Shown: positions 32,176-40,708 of the stretch, in pieces
How positions within the stretch are numbered: the first letter of the stretch is position 1
Layout of the letters: each line of letters opens with the position of its first letter
Assembly: GCA_020832665.1 (NCBI GenBank)
Contig: JAFIEG010000032.1
Span: 1 to 44,559 of the forward strand
Length of the DNA: 44,559 nucleotides
Origin: Pararhodobacter sp.
GTDB lineage: Bacteria > Pseudomonadota > Alphaproteobacteria > Rhodobacterales > Rhodobacteraceae
Direction: 5' to 3'
Notes under the pieces: model-generated
Databases searched by the model: none
Told to the model about the DNA's origin: nothing
What the model saw: the letters and a program-made list of their open reading frames with translations, nothing else
Made by a program: the position numbers and the translations under genes

Positions 32176-33279
32176 ATGAAGATTACCGCCATCCGCGCCT
32201 ATCAGGTTGACCTGCCCCTCAAGGAAGGGCGCTACAGTTGGTCGAACGGCAATTTTGTCGAGGTTTTCGACAGCACCGTGGTCGAGGTCGAGACCGATAC
32301 CGGCATCACCGGCTGGGGCGAAAGCTGCCCGCTGGGCTCGGCCTATCTGCCGGCCTATGCGGCCGGGGTGCGCGCGAGTCTCGCCGAGCTGGCGCCGCAT
32401 CTAATCGGCGCCGATCCGCTGACGGTGGATGTGCTGAACCGGCGGATGGATGCGGCACTGCGCGGGCATTCTTATGCCAAGGCGCCCATCGACGTTGCCT
32501 GTTGGGACATTATGGGCAAGACCACGGGCCAATCGGTCTGCACGCTACTGGGCGGCAAGGCGCAGGATGATGTCGTGCTCTACCGAGCCATCTCGCAGAT
32601 CGCACCTGATGCTATGGCGGAAAATGTCGCGCAGTATCGCGCCGAGGGTTACACCCGCTTTCAGCTCAAGGTTGGCGCGGATGCCGACAGCGACATCGCG
32701 CGCATAAGGCTGTGCGCCGAGGCCATGCAACCGGGCGAGGTGCTGGTGGCCGATGCCAATACCGGCTGGACGATGCACGAAGCCGCGCGCGTGGTGAATG
32801 CGGTGCGCGATCTGGATGTGTATATCGAACAGCCCTCGCCTACTTACGAGGAATGCCTGGCCACGCGGCGACGCACCCCCCTGCCCTTCGTGCTCGATGA
32901 AGTGATCACCGATATCGGCGCGCTGATGCGGGCGCTGGGCGACAGTGCAATGGATGTGATCAACCTGAAGATCTCCAAGGTCGGCGGGCTGACCCGCGCG
33001 CGCCAGATCCGCGATCTGTGCCTCTCTGCCGGGGTGCCGATGACCATCGAGGATACCTGGGGCGGCGATATCGTCACAGCCAGCATCGCCCATCTGGCGC
33101 AGTCCACACCGGCCGAATTCGCCTTTTCGGCCACCGATTTCAACAGCTATGGCACCGTCACCATCGCCCCTGACGCACCGCGGCGCGTGAACGGCCGCAT
33201 GCGGGCCGCCGATCGGCCAGGTCTGGGCGTGACGCCTGACCGCGCCGTGCTGGGCAAGCCCGTTCTTGAGGTGACATGA
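32176..33279 (+). CDS. Enolase-superfamily enzyme, probable cis-3-hydroxy-L-proline dehydratase
   Basis: 367 residues. The muconate-lactonizing-type barrel has K165 in RFQLKVG, D193 in VADANTGW, E218 in VYIEQP, D241 in FVLDEVIT and K265 in NLKISKVGG. The two lysines are the acid/base pair and the three acids bind Mg. The closest known types are cis-3-hydroxy-L-proline dehydratase and hydroxyproline-betaine 2-epimerase (HpbD), which share this layout with the QxK form of the first Lys motif. Dehydration would give 1-pyrroline-2-carboxylate. The betaine-epimerase reading is possible, because a butyrobetaine dioxygenase-like gene is about 18 kb away. It starts 12 bases after the oxidase stop. 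Confidence 0.8.
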   Translation: MKITAIRAYQVDLPLKEGRYSWSNGNFVEVFDSTVVEVETDTGITGWGESCPLGSAYLPAYAAGVRASLAELAPHLIGADPLTVDVLNRRMDAALRGHSYAKAPIDVACWDIMGKTTGQSVCTLLGGKAQDDVVLYRAISQIAPDAMAENVAQYRAEGYTRFQLKVGADADSDIARIRLCAEAMQPGEVLVADANTGWTMHEAARVVNAVRDLDVYIEQPSPTYEECLATRRRTPLPFVLDEVITDIGALMRALGDSAMDVINLKISKVGGLTRARQIRDLCLSAGVPMTIEDTWGGDIVTASIAHLAQSTPAEFAFSATDFNSYGTVTIAPDAPRRVNGRMRAADRPGLGVTPDRAVLGKPVLEVT

Positions 33280-34310
33280 TGCGTTCGCTGCGTTCGCTGC
33301 AGATCGTCGGTTGCCATGCAGAGGGCGAGGTGGGCGATGTCATCGTGGGCGGTGCGGCGCCGCCACCGGGGGAAACCCTTTGGGAACAGGCGCGCTGGAT
33401 CCATCAGGATGGTGCGCTACGTGATTTCGTGCTCAACGAACCGCGCGGCGGGGTGTTTCGCCATATCAACCTGCTGGTTCCACCAAAGGCCCCCCGCGCG
33501 CAGATGGGCTTCATCATCATGGAGCCCGAACACACCCCGCCCATGTCAGGCTCGAACGCGATCTGCGTCGCAACCGTCCTGCTCGATACTGGCATCATCG
33601 AGATGCAGGAACCCGAAACCCATCTGGTGCTGGAAGCGCCGGGCGGGGTAATCGAGGTGCGCGCCGAATGCGTGGCCGGCAAGGCGAAGCGCATCTTCGT
33701 GCAAAACGTGCCCTCATTCGCCGGGCAGCTCGATGCGCCGCTCGAGGTCGAGAGCATCGGCACGCTGCGAGTTGATACGGCCTATGGCGGCGACAGTTTC
33801 GTGGTTGTCGATGCAACCGCGCTGGACTTCGCGATGGAGGCGCATGAGGCGCGCGACATCGCCGATCTTGGCGCACGGATCACGGCGGCGGCCAATGTGC
33901 AGCTTGGCTTCACCCACCCCGAGAACCCCGATTGGCACCATATCTCGTTCTGCCTCTTCGCCACGCGACCGCAGGAAGGCCCCGACGGCCCCACCGTCAA
34001 CCATGCCGTGGTGATCGAGCCGGGCAAGGTGGACCGCTCGCCCACGGGCACGGCGGTTTCGGCGCAACTGGCGCTGATGCATCGGCGCGGGCAGATTGCG
34101 GCGGGGCAGGTGCTGACCGCACGTTCGCTGATCGGATCGCGGTTTCAGGGGCGGATCGTCGGCGAAGCGCAAATCGGCGGCCATCCGGCAGTGGTACCCG
34201 AGATTTCGGGCCGGGCCTGGATCACCGACACGCGGCAGCTTCTGCTCGACCCGGAAGACCCCTGGCCGCGCGGCTATCGCGTCAATGACACCTGGCCGCT
34301 GCGGCGCTGA
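33276..34310 (+). CDS. Proline racemase superfamily protein with Ser/Thr active site, probable trans-3-hydroxy-L-proline dehydratase
   Basis: 344 residues. The fold matches the proline racemase superfamily, but the first catalytic motif reads [11 protein letters not shown], so Ser91 replaces Cys and Ser93 replaces the conserved His. The second reads [11 protein letters not shown], so Thr257 replaces the second Cys. Members with Thr at the second site are dehydratases acting on trans-3-hydroxy-L-proline; the Ser form at the first site is known in some bacterial ones. The product, 1-pyrroline-2-carboxylate, would need a reductase to give proline, and none is seen in this window. It overlaps the preceding dehydratase gene by four bases (ATGA). 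Confidence 0.78.
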   Translation: MMRSLRSLQIVGCHAEGEVGDVIVGGAAPPPGETLWEQARWIHQDGALRDFVLNEPRGGVFRHINLLVPPKAPRAQMGFIIMEPEHTPPMSGSNAICVATVLLDTGIIEMQEPETHLVLEAPGGVIEVRAECVAGKAKRIFVQNVPSFAGQLDAPLEVESIGTLRVDTAYGGDSFVVVDATALDFAMEAHEARDIADLGARITAAANVQLGFTHPENPDWHHISFCLFATRPQEGPDGPTVNHAVVIEPGKVDRSPTGTAVSAQLALMHRRGQIAAGQVLTARSLIGSRFQGRIVGEAQIGGHPAVVPEISGRAWITDTRQLLLDPEDPWPRGYRVNDTWPLRR

Positions 34311-34350
34311 AAGGGGGCTGCGGGCAGGCGTGGATCGCGGGCTAGAGGCG

Positions 34351-34830
34351 TCAGAACAACAGCCCGCGCGGCAGCGGTATGTTGATAAGGCGCACGAAAA
34401 GAAACCATATCACGATGGTGGCCAGCACCGGCACCAGAATAGTGCTGGGCCAATGCCTGAGCGGCTCGCGCGTAAGCAGGAAGCTGGCTCCGATCAACGC
34501 GATCAGCACACTGACCGCCAGGCCCAGCTTGCTGATCAGCCAGAACAAGCCCACTCCCACCACGACCAGCACGATGCCGGTGATCAGCGAGACGCGCAGA
34601 TAGTCGGGGCGTTCATCCGACTTGCCGCGCGCCACATCGACCCAGATTGCCATCCCGGCGATGATCAGCGCGATATAGGCCAGTTGCGGAAAGGCATGCG
34701 GCCCCAGCCCCGGCCCCGGCCGCCAGTTGCCATAGGCAATATCGAAAAGCCCGACAGCGCCGACAAGAATGGTGACTAGCCCGGTATAGAAATCCTGCCG
34801 GCGCAGCATCCTGGTGAGAAACCTGTTCAT
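34351..34830 (-). CDS. tctB: Tripartite tricarboxylate transporter small subunit TctB (second system)
   Basis: 159 residues from the ATG at 34830, six bases after GGGAGG. A start 12 codons upstream lacks such a site. Four hydrophobic helices are visible: GLVTILVGAVGLFDIAYG, LAYIALIIAGMAIWVDVA, LITGIVLVVVGVGLFWLI, and the final STILVPVLATIVIWFLFVRL. Loop GNWRPGPGLGPHAFPQL is the TctB feature. It is the last gene of the minus-strand transporter operon, 22 bp after tctA, and convergent with the dehydratase operon 40 bp away. Confidence 0.87.
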   Translation of the reverse strand: MNRFLTRMLRRQDFYTGLVTILVGAVGLFDIAYGNWRPGPGLGPHAFPQLAYIALIIAGMAIWVDVARGKSDERPDYLRVSLITGIVLVVVGVGLFWLISKLGLAVSVLIALIGASFLLTREPLRHWPSTILVPVLATIVIWFLFVRLINIPLPRGLLF

Positions 34831-34852
34831 CTCTGCCTCCCTTCCCGGCGGG

Positions 34853-36373
34853 TCACTTGCGTTCACGCAGGACGAAAGTGAAGGTAATGATCATGATCGC
34901 CGCCGTGGCGTAAAGCCCGATGGCGATGGGGCTGGAGAACAGATGCGTCCACTCCCCTCGCCCGATCAGCAACGACTGGCGCAGCGCCCGTTCGGCCCCC
35001 GGCGCCACGATGAAGCCCAGGATCAGCGGCGCCAGCGGGAAGCTGTACAGCCGCAGCACCACGCCCAGCAGGCCGGCGAAGAGCAGCACCCAGACATCGA
35101 TCACCGAATTGCCCGCCGCGAAAGTGCCCAGAATCGCCAGCACACAGACGATGGGCAGCAGTATGCGCGACTGGATCATCGCGATCTTGGAATAGAGCGG
35201 CAGCAAGAAATGCGAGAAGACCAGATTGATCAGGTTCGCATAGATCAGGATTAAAAACAGCGCATAGATGACTTCAGTGTGATCATAGATCAGCCGCGGC
35301 CCCGGTGTCATGCCCATCAGGATGAAAGCCGCGCCGAAGAGCGCCGCCGTCGCCGAGCCGGGAATGCCGAAGGCGAATAGCGGGATGAGCGTGGAGCCCG
35401 AAGTGGCGCTGTTGCCGGCCTCGGCCGCCGCCACGCCTTCGAGCGAGCCTTTGCCGAACTCGTCGCGGTTTCGCGAGAACCGCTGCGCCAGCCCGTAGCT
35501 GATGAAGGCGGCCAGAGACGACCCGGCGCCAGGCAGCGCGCCGATAAGCGTGCCCATTGTCGTGCCGATGGATGTGGCGCGCCAGGTGGCGCGGAATTCG
35601 GCAAAGCTCAGCTTGTCCTTGGCGGGGTCGTAATCTCCCAGCAGACTTTCGGCCCGCTTTCTGGTTTCATCAGCGATCTTCTGCGCCCGTGCCATCCAGG
35701 CCCGACCCAGCTGGATGATCAGTTCCGACACCGCAAAAATGCCTACCAGAACCGGGATCAGCGCCAGCCCGCCCGACAGCGCCGGAATCCCGAAGGTCAG
35801 CCGCAACGAACCACCGATCGGATCGCGCCCGATCATCGCCAGCAGGATGCCGAGCGCGGCCATCGCCACACCCTTGGCGACCTTGCCCTTGGTCAGCGCC
35901 GAGATCAGCAGGAGGGAGAAGGCGTAGAGTGCGAAGAACTCCACCGGGCCGAAGGTTAGCGCCACGATGGCCAGCGGCAGCGCCAGGAAGATCAGCACGA
36001 AATCAGAGGTCGTGTCGCCGATGACCGAGGAATAGAGCGCGGTGTTCAGCGCCTTGTTCGGATAGCCCTTGAGCTTGGCCTGGTAGCCGTCAATTGCTGT
36101 TGCCGCCGAGCCAGGTGTGCCTGGAACCCCAAAGGATATCGCCGAGATCGAGCCGCCGAACATCCCCCCCTTGTAGATGCCGGTGAGCAGGCCGAGCGCC
36201 GCCGCCGGTTCAAGAAAGAACACGATGGGCAGCAGGATGGCGATGGCCATGTCGCCGCTCAGGCCGGGAATGGCGCCCAGCGTGACCCCCATCAGCACGC
36301 CGATGGCGACGTAGAGGATCACCTCGGGGCTGAAGGCGAGATAGAGCGCGTCGACAAAGGATTCCATGAACAT
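34853..36373 (-). CDS. tctA: Tripartite tricarboxylate transporter large permease TctA (second system)
   Basis: 506 residues with multiple membrane helices. Signatures: GVTLGAIPGLSGDMAIAILL, IYKGGMFGGSISAISFGVPG, SAATAIDGYQAKLKG and LIGALPGAGSSLAAFISYGL. It differs from the first TctA (19564-21072) in having a charged cytoplasmic insertion of about 40 residues around AQKIADETRKRAESLLGDYD. This type is common in the second lineage of TctA proteins. It forms the permease with TctB. A GC-rich hairpin precedes it, which may lower its expression relative to the binding protein. Confidence 0.92.
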   Translation of the reverse strand: MFMESFVDALYLAFSPEVILYVAIGVLMGVTLGAIPGLSGDMAIAILLPIVFFLEPAAALGLLTGIYKGGMFGGSISAISFGVPGTPGSAATAIDGYQAKLKGYPNKALNTALYSSVIGDTTSDFVLIFLALPLAIVALTFGPVEFFALYAFSLLLISALTKGKVAKGVAMAALGILLAMIGRDPIGGSLRLTFGIPALSGGLALIPVLVGIFAVSELIIQLGRAWMARAQKIADETRKRAESLLGDYDPAKDKLSFAEFRATWRATSIGTTMGTLIGALPGAGSSLAAFISYGLAQRFSRNRDEFGKGSLEGVAAAEAGNSATSGSTLIPLFAFGIPGSATAALFGAAFILMGMTPGPRLIYDHTEVIYALFLILIYANLINLVFSHFLLPLYSKIAMIQSRILLPIVCVLAILGTFAAGNSVIDVWVLLFAGLLGVVLRLYSFPLAPLILGFIVAPGAERALRQSLLIGRGEWTHLFSSPIAIGLYATAAIMIITFTFVLRERK

Positions 36374-36450
36374 GGGCTGCCCCCTGTTTCAGGCCATACG
36401 GAAGGGGCAACGCCCGGCACAAGGCCGCCACCGCCCCGGCGCAAAGCATT

Positions 36451-36497
36451 CCCCGCGCCACGCCAGGCCCTGCAAGGCAAGGCCGCGCGGCGCGGGG
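36451..36497 (-). promoter_or_regulatory. GC-rich hairpin between tctC and tctA
   Basis: CCCCGCGCC (36451-36459) pairs perfectly with GGCGCGGGG (36489-36497), and the 29-base loop holds further pairing. On the transcript it sits after the tctC stop and before tctA. A hairpin at this place often protects the upstream message or partly ends transcription, so that more binding protein than permease is made. Confidence 0.5.
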
Positions 36498-36511
36498 TCA
36501 GTGAGAGCAGG

Positions 36512-37489
36512 TCAGTCGATCTCGCCGATATCGCGCAGGATATTGCCGATCGATTCCACTGTGCCCCTGTAAAGCTCAGTCGACTGCGCCGCAGTCATCG
36601 GCTCGATGCCTGCATTGACACGGTCGCTCATGGCCACGGCCGTCGGCGAGGCCAGCGCTTCCATGAAGCAGTCCTGCAGGAACTCGACCGTTTCCGCCGG
36701 CACGTCGCTGGTGGCGAAGATCATCAACCAGGCCGGCAGCACCACATCGTAACCCGCTTCGCGGAAGGTGGGTGTGTCGGGCAGGACTGGCGAACGCTCT
36801 TCCGAGAACACGCCAAGCGCGGTCAACTCCCCCGAGGCGACTTCGGACGCGATGCTGGGCGGCAGGGTCATACCAAGATCAATGTGACCTCCCATGATCA
36901 GGCTGCGTGTTTCGCCACCGCCCGAGGTCGGCACATGAACGTTTTCCAGCCCTGTTTCCATCTCGAACAGGATCAAGGGCAGATGCACCAGCCCCAGCGG
37001 CGAGGCGTGCCCGAAGGTGATAGTGCCCGGTTCGGCCTCGGCGGCCGCGACCCAGTCCTCGATGGTCTGGATCTCATGGTCATTGCGCGTGTAGACGGTG
37101 GGCAGCCATTCGGTGAAGTTCATCACCGGCTGCCAGTCGTCATGGCTCCAGTCCACGTCATCGACAAAGCCCGAGGTCACGATCGGGCCGTAATCGGTGA
37201 CCAGCAGGGTGTGGCCGTTGGGCTCGGCGTTGCGCACGAAGTTGACGGCCTCGAGCCCGGCAGCGCCCGACATGCTGACCACGTCGATACGCGGGCCGCA
37301 GAATTCAGGCGCGGTCGCGGAAAGCACGCGTGCGGTGATGTCACTGCCGCCGCCGGGACCGAACGGGATGACCAGCCGGATCGGGTCACTCCCCAGTGGG
37401 CTGGCGGCAACAAGCGTCGGCGCGATGGCCATCATGGCTGCCGCGGCCGTTGCCGCGGTGCCATTGAGGATGGTGGTCTTGTGGTTCAT
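36512..37489 (-). CDS. tctC: Tripartite tricarboxylate transporter substrate-binding protein TctC (second system)
   Basis: 325 residues from the ATG at 37489, with AGGGAG just upstream. A frame extension to 37591 is not needed. A signal peptide (about 1-29) ends near VAASPLG. The mature part begins with PIRLVIPFGPGGGSDITARV, the Bug ligand loop. Asp in VLVTDYGPIV and Gly-rich loops follow. It is the first gene of the minus-strand transporter operon, whose upstream region has a GntR-like site. It probably binds hydroxyproline-related acids or betaines, given the neighbouring pathway. Confidence 0.9.
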   Translation of the reverse strand: MNHKTTILNGTAATAAAAMMAIAPTLVAASPLGSDPIRLVIPFGPGGGSDITARVLSATAPEFCGPRIDVVSMSGAAGLEAVNFVRNAEPNGHTLLVTDYGPIVTSGFVDDVDWSHDDWQPVMNFTEWLPTVYTRNDHEIQTIEDWVAAAEAEPGTITFGHASPLGLVHLPLILFEMETGLENVHVPTSGGGETRSLIMGGHIDLGMTLPPSIASEVASGELTALGVFSEERSPVLPDTPTFREAGYDVVLPAWLMIFATSDVPAETVEFLQDCFMEALASPTAVAMSDRVNAGIEPMTAAQSTELYRGTVESIGNILRDIGEID

Positions 37490-37859
37490 GGATCGTCTCC
37501 CTGGTTGTGAACTTGTCGCGGCGCGCAAGAAGCGCGGCGTGTCGGTGGAGCTCGGGTTTAGTCCCGATTGGATTTTGGATACGTTATTCATTGATGCAAC
37601 ACACCGTCAAGAAGTAAGAACGGTCATGATGCCTATCGCGTCGGTCCTCCTGCCGCCTATCTTGGACAAGTTTACCACAAACACGGCAGGCGAAATGGCC
37701 GAATACTGGCTGGTTGTTGATCGAATGTATTGAAATTTATGCACCGAGCAGTCGAAACGAAAAGTTGCCCGGCTGAAAACAAGAGGAATAACCCTGAATG
37801 GCGAGAACTGTCGAGATTCGGGCTGCGCCATCCGGCGCCAAGCTTGGAGCAGCAGGAGC
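37490..37859. promoter_or_regulatory. Divergent control region tctC / MFS
   Basis: 370 bp between divergent starts. It holds the GntR-like site at 37571-37588 and AT-rich stretches on both sides (about 37570-37620 and 37725-37745) that may be promoters. Frames here on both strands lack motifs and look non-coding. Confidence 0.5.
37571..37588. promoter_or_regulatory. Second candidate GntR operator
   Basis: GATTTTGGATACGTTATT shares the core TTGGATAC and 13 of 18 positions with the reverse complement of the palindrome at 27484-27501. It lies about 82 bp upstream of the tctC start. If real, the GntR protein controls both the catabolic and the transport operon. Confidence 0.45.
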
Positions 37860-39071
37860 ATGACCCATGAGGCACCCGCCCACCTGCCGGTCTGGCCCGG
37901 CTTCGGCCTGATCGTCGGCGCGCATTGTCTGGGCGCGATGAACCTGCTGGCGGTGCTGGCATCATCGCCGCTGATCGCAGCCGAGTTGGGGCTGTCGGCG
38001 GTCGAGATCGGGCTGATCGCCAGCGTCTACTCGGCGGCGCTGGGTGCGCTGTCGATCCCGTCGGGGCGGCTGGCCGACGCCATCGGCGTGCGCGCCGCGC
38101 TTTTTCTGGCCGCGGTCGTGATGGCGTCGGGGGTGATGGTCATCGCGTTCGGGTACAGCCTTGCTGCGCTGCTGGGCGGCATGGCGCTGTGCGGTGCCGG
38201 CTATAGCCTGGTCAATCCGGCGGCGGGACGGGCTGTGCTGCTTTGGTATCCCCCCGGCTTGAGGGGCACGCTGATGGGCATCAAGCAGACCGGCGTGCCG
38301 CTGGGCGCCGCCTTCGGAACCGGCAGCGCGATCCTGGCGCCGGTGCTGGGCTGGCAGGGCGTGATCGGCGCATTGGCGGTGCTGACGGCGCTGTGCGGGT
38401 TCTTGTTTCTCATGTTGCCACGCGATGACACCACCCGGTCGCTGCCGCGCATGACCCTGCGCGAGGAGTTCGCCGCAATCGGGCGGCTGTTCCGCGACCC
38501 GGTGCTGGGCCGCAACAACCTGGCGAGCGGGCTGACCAATGGCGGGCAATTCATCCTCTGGGCCTATCTGATCGAGTTCCTGCGCATGGGCGCCGGTTTT
38601 GGCCTGCCTCTGGCCAATGCATGCCTGAGCATCCTGCATGTGGCCAGCATCGGCGGGCGCGTTTTCTGGGGCTGGCTCAGCGATCGCGCATTGGGTGGCG
38701 ATTCGCGCGCCGCGCTGCTTTTCCTATCGGGTATCGCGCTGCTGGGCTTTGCGGCAATGGCGCTGGTGATACCCGGCAATGCGCTGTTTCTGGCGCCATT
38801 GCTTGCCCTCGTCCTTGGCGCCACGATCTGCTCGGCGGTGGGTGTTCAGATGGCGCTGACGCTGCAATCCGCCCGGTCGGGGCAAGCCGGCGGGGCGATA
38901 GGCTACAACATGCTGGCCACCAATTCCGGCGGCGCCATCGCGCCGCCGGCCTTTGGCCTGCTGCTGGAATGGACTGGCAGCTTTGTGCTTGCCTGGCTGC
39001 TGGTCGGAGCCATCGTGGCGCTGGCTTTCGGGGTCCTCTGGACAGACCGTCGCAAGGGGCCCGCTCGGTAA
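37860..39071 (+). CDS. Major facilitator superfamily transporter
   Basis: 403 residues with 12 predicted membrane segments in two halves split by a short central loop (residues about 185-215, with PRDDTTRSLPRMT). The MFS motif A equivalent is GRLADAIGVRAAL between helices 2 and 3, and GRVFWGWLSDRALGGD is its second-half copy. GIKQTGVPLGAAFG in helix 5 is typical of the CynX/NimT and oxalate-formate-like subgroups that carry organic anions. The ATG overlaps a good AGCAGGAG site. It is divergent from tctC. It may export or import a pathway-related acid. Confidence 0.87.
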   Translation: MTHEAPAHLPVWPGFGLIVGAHCLGAMNLLAVLASSPLIAAELGLSAVEIGLIASVYSAALGALSIPSGRLADAIGVRAALFLAAVVMASGVMVIAFGYSLAALLGGMALCGAGYSLVNPAAGRAVLLWYPPGLRGTLMGIKQTGVPLGAAFGTGSAILAPVLGWQGVIGALAVLTALCGFLFLMLPRDDTTRSLPRMTLREEFAAIGRLFRDPVLGRNNLASGLTNGGQFILWAYLIEFLRMGAGFGLPLANACLSILHVASIGGRVFWGWLSDRALGGDSRAALLFLSGIALLGFAAMALVIPGNALFLAPLLALVLGATICSAVGVQMALTLQSARSGQAGGAIGYNMLATNSGGAIAPPAFGLLLEWTGSFVLAWLLVGAIVALAFGVLWTDRRKGPAR

Positions 39072-39077
39072 ACGCGG

Positions 39078-39412
39078 CTAACTTCGTAGCGGGCGCGGAG
39101 GGCATCGATGTGGGCGTTTAGCCACTCGGCAGGCCCGGCATCTCGCCACGCCCGCCAGAATTCCGGATAGCTCAGCGCCCGGAACACTGGCGTCGCGCCC
39201 GACAAGCGCTCTCGCCTGTGGCCAGCAGGCATGCGCTCTCAATGCACGGATATCGGTTTGAGCATGTCGTCGGTTTCGAACTTGAGCGCGCTGCGCCAGA
39301 GCGGGGTCTTGAAGACATGTCACACATGCTTGCCAGTGCTGTCTTCGCGGGTCTCCATCAGCAATCCGGCCCATTCGAGCGGCCGCAGGACGCAGGGCGA
39401 GAACGCGGCCAT
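39078..39412 (-). pseudogene. Unidentified gene relic with two in-frame stops
   Basis: From an ATG at 39412 the minus strand reads MAAFSPCVLRPLEWAGLL, METREDSTGKHV, stop, HVFKTPLWRSALKFETDDML, KPISVH, stop, and later ALSYPEFWRAWRDAG. The composition is protein-like, in contrast to the Arg-rich neighbouring frame. I do not recognise the family. Its start lies at the left edge of the IS630 insertion, just after the other relic's stop in the restored sequence. It runs up to the MFS gene and has no end of its own. Confidence 0.35.
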
Positions 39413-39424
39413 CTCTCGCCATTA

Positions 39425-40422
39425 AAGCATTTCGGCGGAAACCTGAATCGTAGGATTCTCAAAGGCTTCTGGTTGTGATTCATCCTGCCTGGAAGGATGG
39501 ATCATGTCCGCAGCTTTGCCGAATGCCCTGCGTGCGCGGTTTCAGCAGAATATCAAGGAGGGTTTGAGTGGGCGCGCGCGATCCGGATGCGCGGTCACGC
39601 TGGCCCTGCGCCCCAGGGGCACCCCGCGGGCAAGGGCAAACTGGCCCCGTATCAGGCCTTTTTCGAAGATCTGGTGGCTCAGGACCCTGACATCACGCTC
39701 TTCGAGTTGCGCGATGCCCTGGCGGCGGCGGAGGGTGTCGCGGTTCATCATTCCTCGATTGCCGCGCTGCTGTCCCGCCTCGGGTTCACGTACAAAAAAA
39801 TCGCTGGTGGCCGCCGAGCGCCGCCGAGCCAGGGTAAGTCAGGCGCGGCACGACTGGCATGCACGCCGCATGCCTGCCATGCGGCGGCAGCCGGAACGGT
39901 GTGTTTTCATTGACGAAACCTCAGTGAAGACGAACCTCACCCGGCTGCGGGGCCGTGCCCCGCGCGGTGAGCGGCTTGAGATGGACGCACCCTTCGGCAA
40001 CTGGGGCACGCAGACCTTCATCACAGGCCTCACAACAGACGGACTGGTGGCACTGTGGGTCATCAAAGGCGCAATGGACGGTCCTGCCTTCGCCGCTTAC
40101 GTAAAGAAGGTGATGGCTCCGAGCCTGACGCCCGGCGCCGTCGTCATCCTGAACAACCTTGCCACCCACAGGAACGTCGAGGCGGCAGAGGCACTCCGGC
40201 AAGCCGGATGCTGGTTCCTCTACCTGCCGCCATACTCGCCGGATCTCAATCCAGTCGAGCAGGCATTCGCAAAGCTGAAAGCCTACCTGCGAAAGATCGG
40301 CGCACGAACCTTCACCGATCTCTTCGAAGCGCTCGGCAATATCTGCCGAATGTTCACGCCAGAAGAGTGCTGGAACTACTTCAATGCGGCTGGATACGTG
40401 TCAGGTTAAAACCGAAACGCTC
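39425..40422 (+). mobile_element. IS630-family insertion sequence (inactive)
   Basis: 998 bp flanked by TA at 39423-39424 and 40423-40424, the target duplication of IS630 elements. The ends are imperfect inverted repeats of about 26 bases: AAGCATTTCGG at the left, and GAGCGTTTCGG at the right read inward. Both continue with a shared AACCTGA. It carries one broken transposase gene. It is inserted precisely between two gene relics on the minus strand. Confidence 0.85.
39504..40409 (+). pseudogene. IS630 transposase, broken by deletion and frameshift
   Basis: The protein is spread over two frames. MSAALPNALRARFQQNIKEG and the last two thirds are in one frame, while the part KLAPYQAFFEDLVAQDPD through LLSRLGFTYKK is in another. 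The catalytic region is complete: VFIDETSVKTN (Asp), VVILNNLATHR where the family has DN, and YLPPYSPDLNPVEQAFAKLK with the final Glu. The usual second Asp is replaced by Asn (LNNLA). A short deletion between two GGGCGCGC copies near 39570-39580 causes the first shift. An A7 run at 39794-39800, where A6 would restore the frame, causes the second. A single open frame spans the gene by chance. Confidence 0.8.
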
Positions 40423-40424
40423 TA

Positions 40425-40598
40425 AGCCGCGTGCCATTCCTTTGCCTCACCGCGGAAGGCTTCGACCAGGGCGGCCTCCGTCGTGCCGTGGTCTGCCTCG
40501 ACGTTGATGACGTTCACGCTGTCTACGTCTGGCGCGATGACAGCGCTGGCCCGATGCAGGTGGTGTCGGGAGCATACGGTCGGGAATGCGGGCGATAT
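40425..40598 (-). pseudogene. 3' fragment of an unidentified gene, cut by IS1595
   Basis: The minus strand is open for exactly 58 codons from the edge of the IS1595 element to a stop made at the IS630 junction. The text includes APDVDSVNVINVEADHGTTE and AALVEAFRGEAKEWHAA. It is protein-like, but I cannot name the family. With the IS630 removed, its natural stop would be TAA overlapping the area where the next relic starts, so the two were probably an operon. Confidence 0.45.
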
Positions 40599-40624
40599 CC
40601 GGCCTTATGTAGCAAACGCACCAA
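40599..40624. repeat. Left terminal inverted repeat of IS1595 element
   Basis: Begins CCGGCCTTATGTAGCAAACG and matches the reverse complement of 43215-43240 at 25 of 26 positions (A versus G at position 18). Confidence 0.85.
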
Positions 40625-40708
40625 TAGTCAATCTGCCATCTGACCCAATCTAGGAGAACCGCGATGAAAATGCGTGCGGCACTGGCCGTTGCGGCTTTAT
40701 CAATTTCA

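Noticed and set aside
37607-37861. Minus-strand frames of 84-97 residues between tctC and the MFS gene
   Set aside because: No ribosome binding site and no motif; they lie in a divergent control region.
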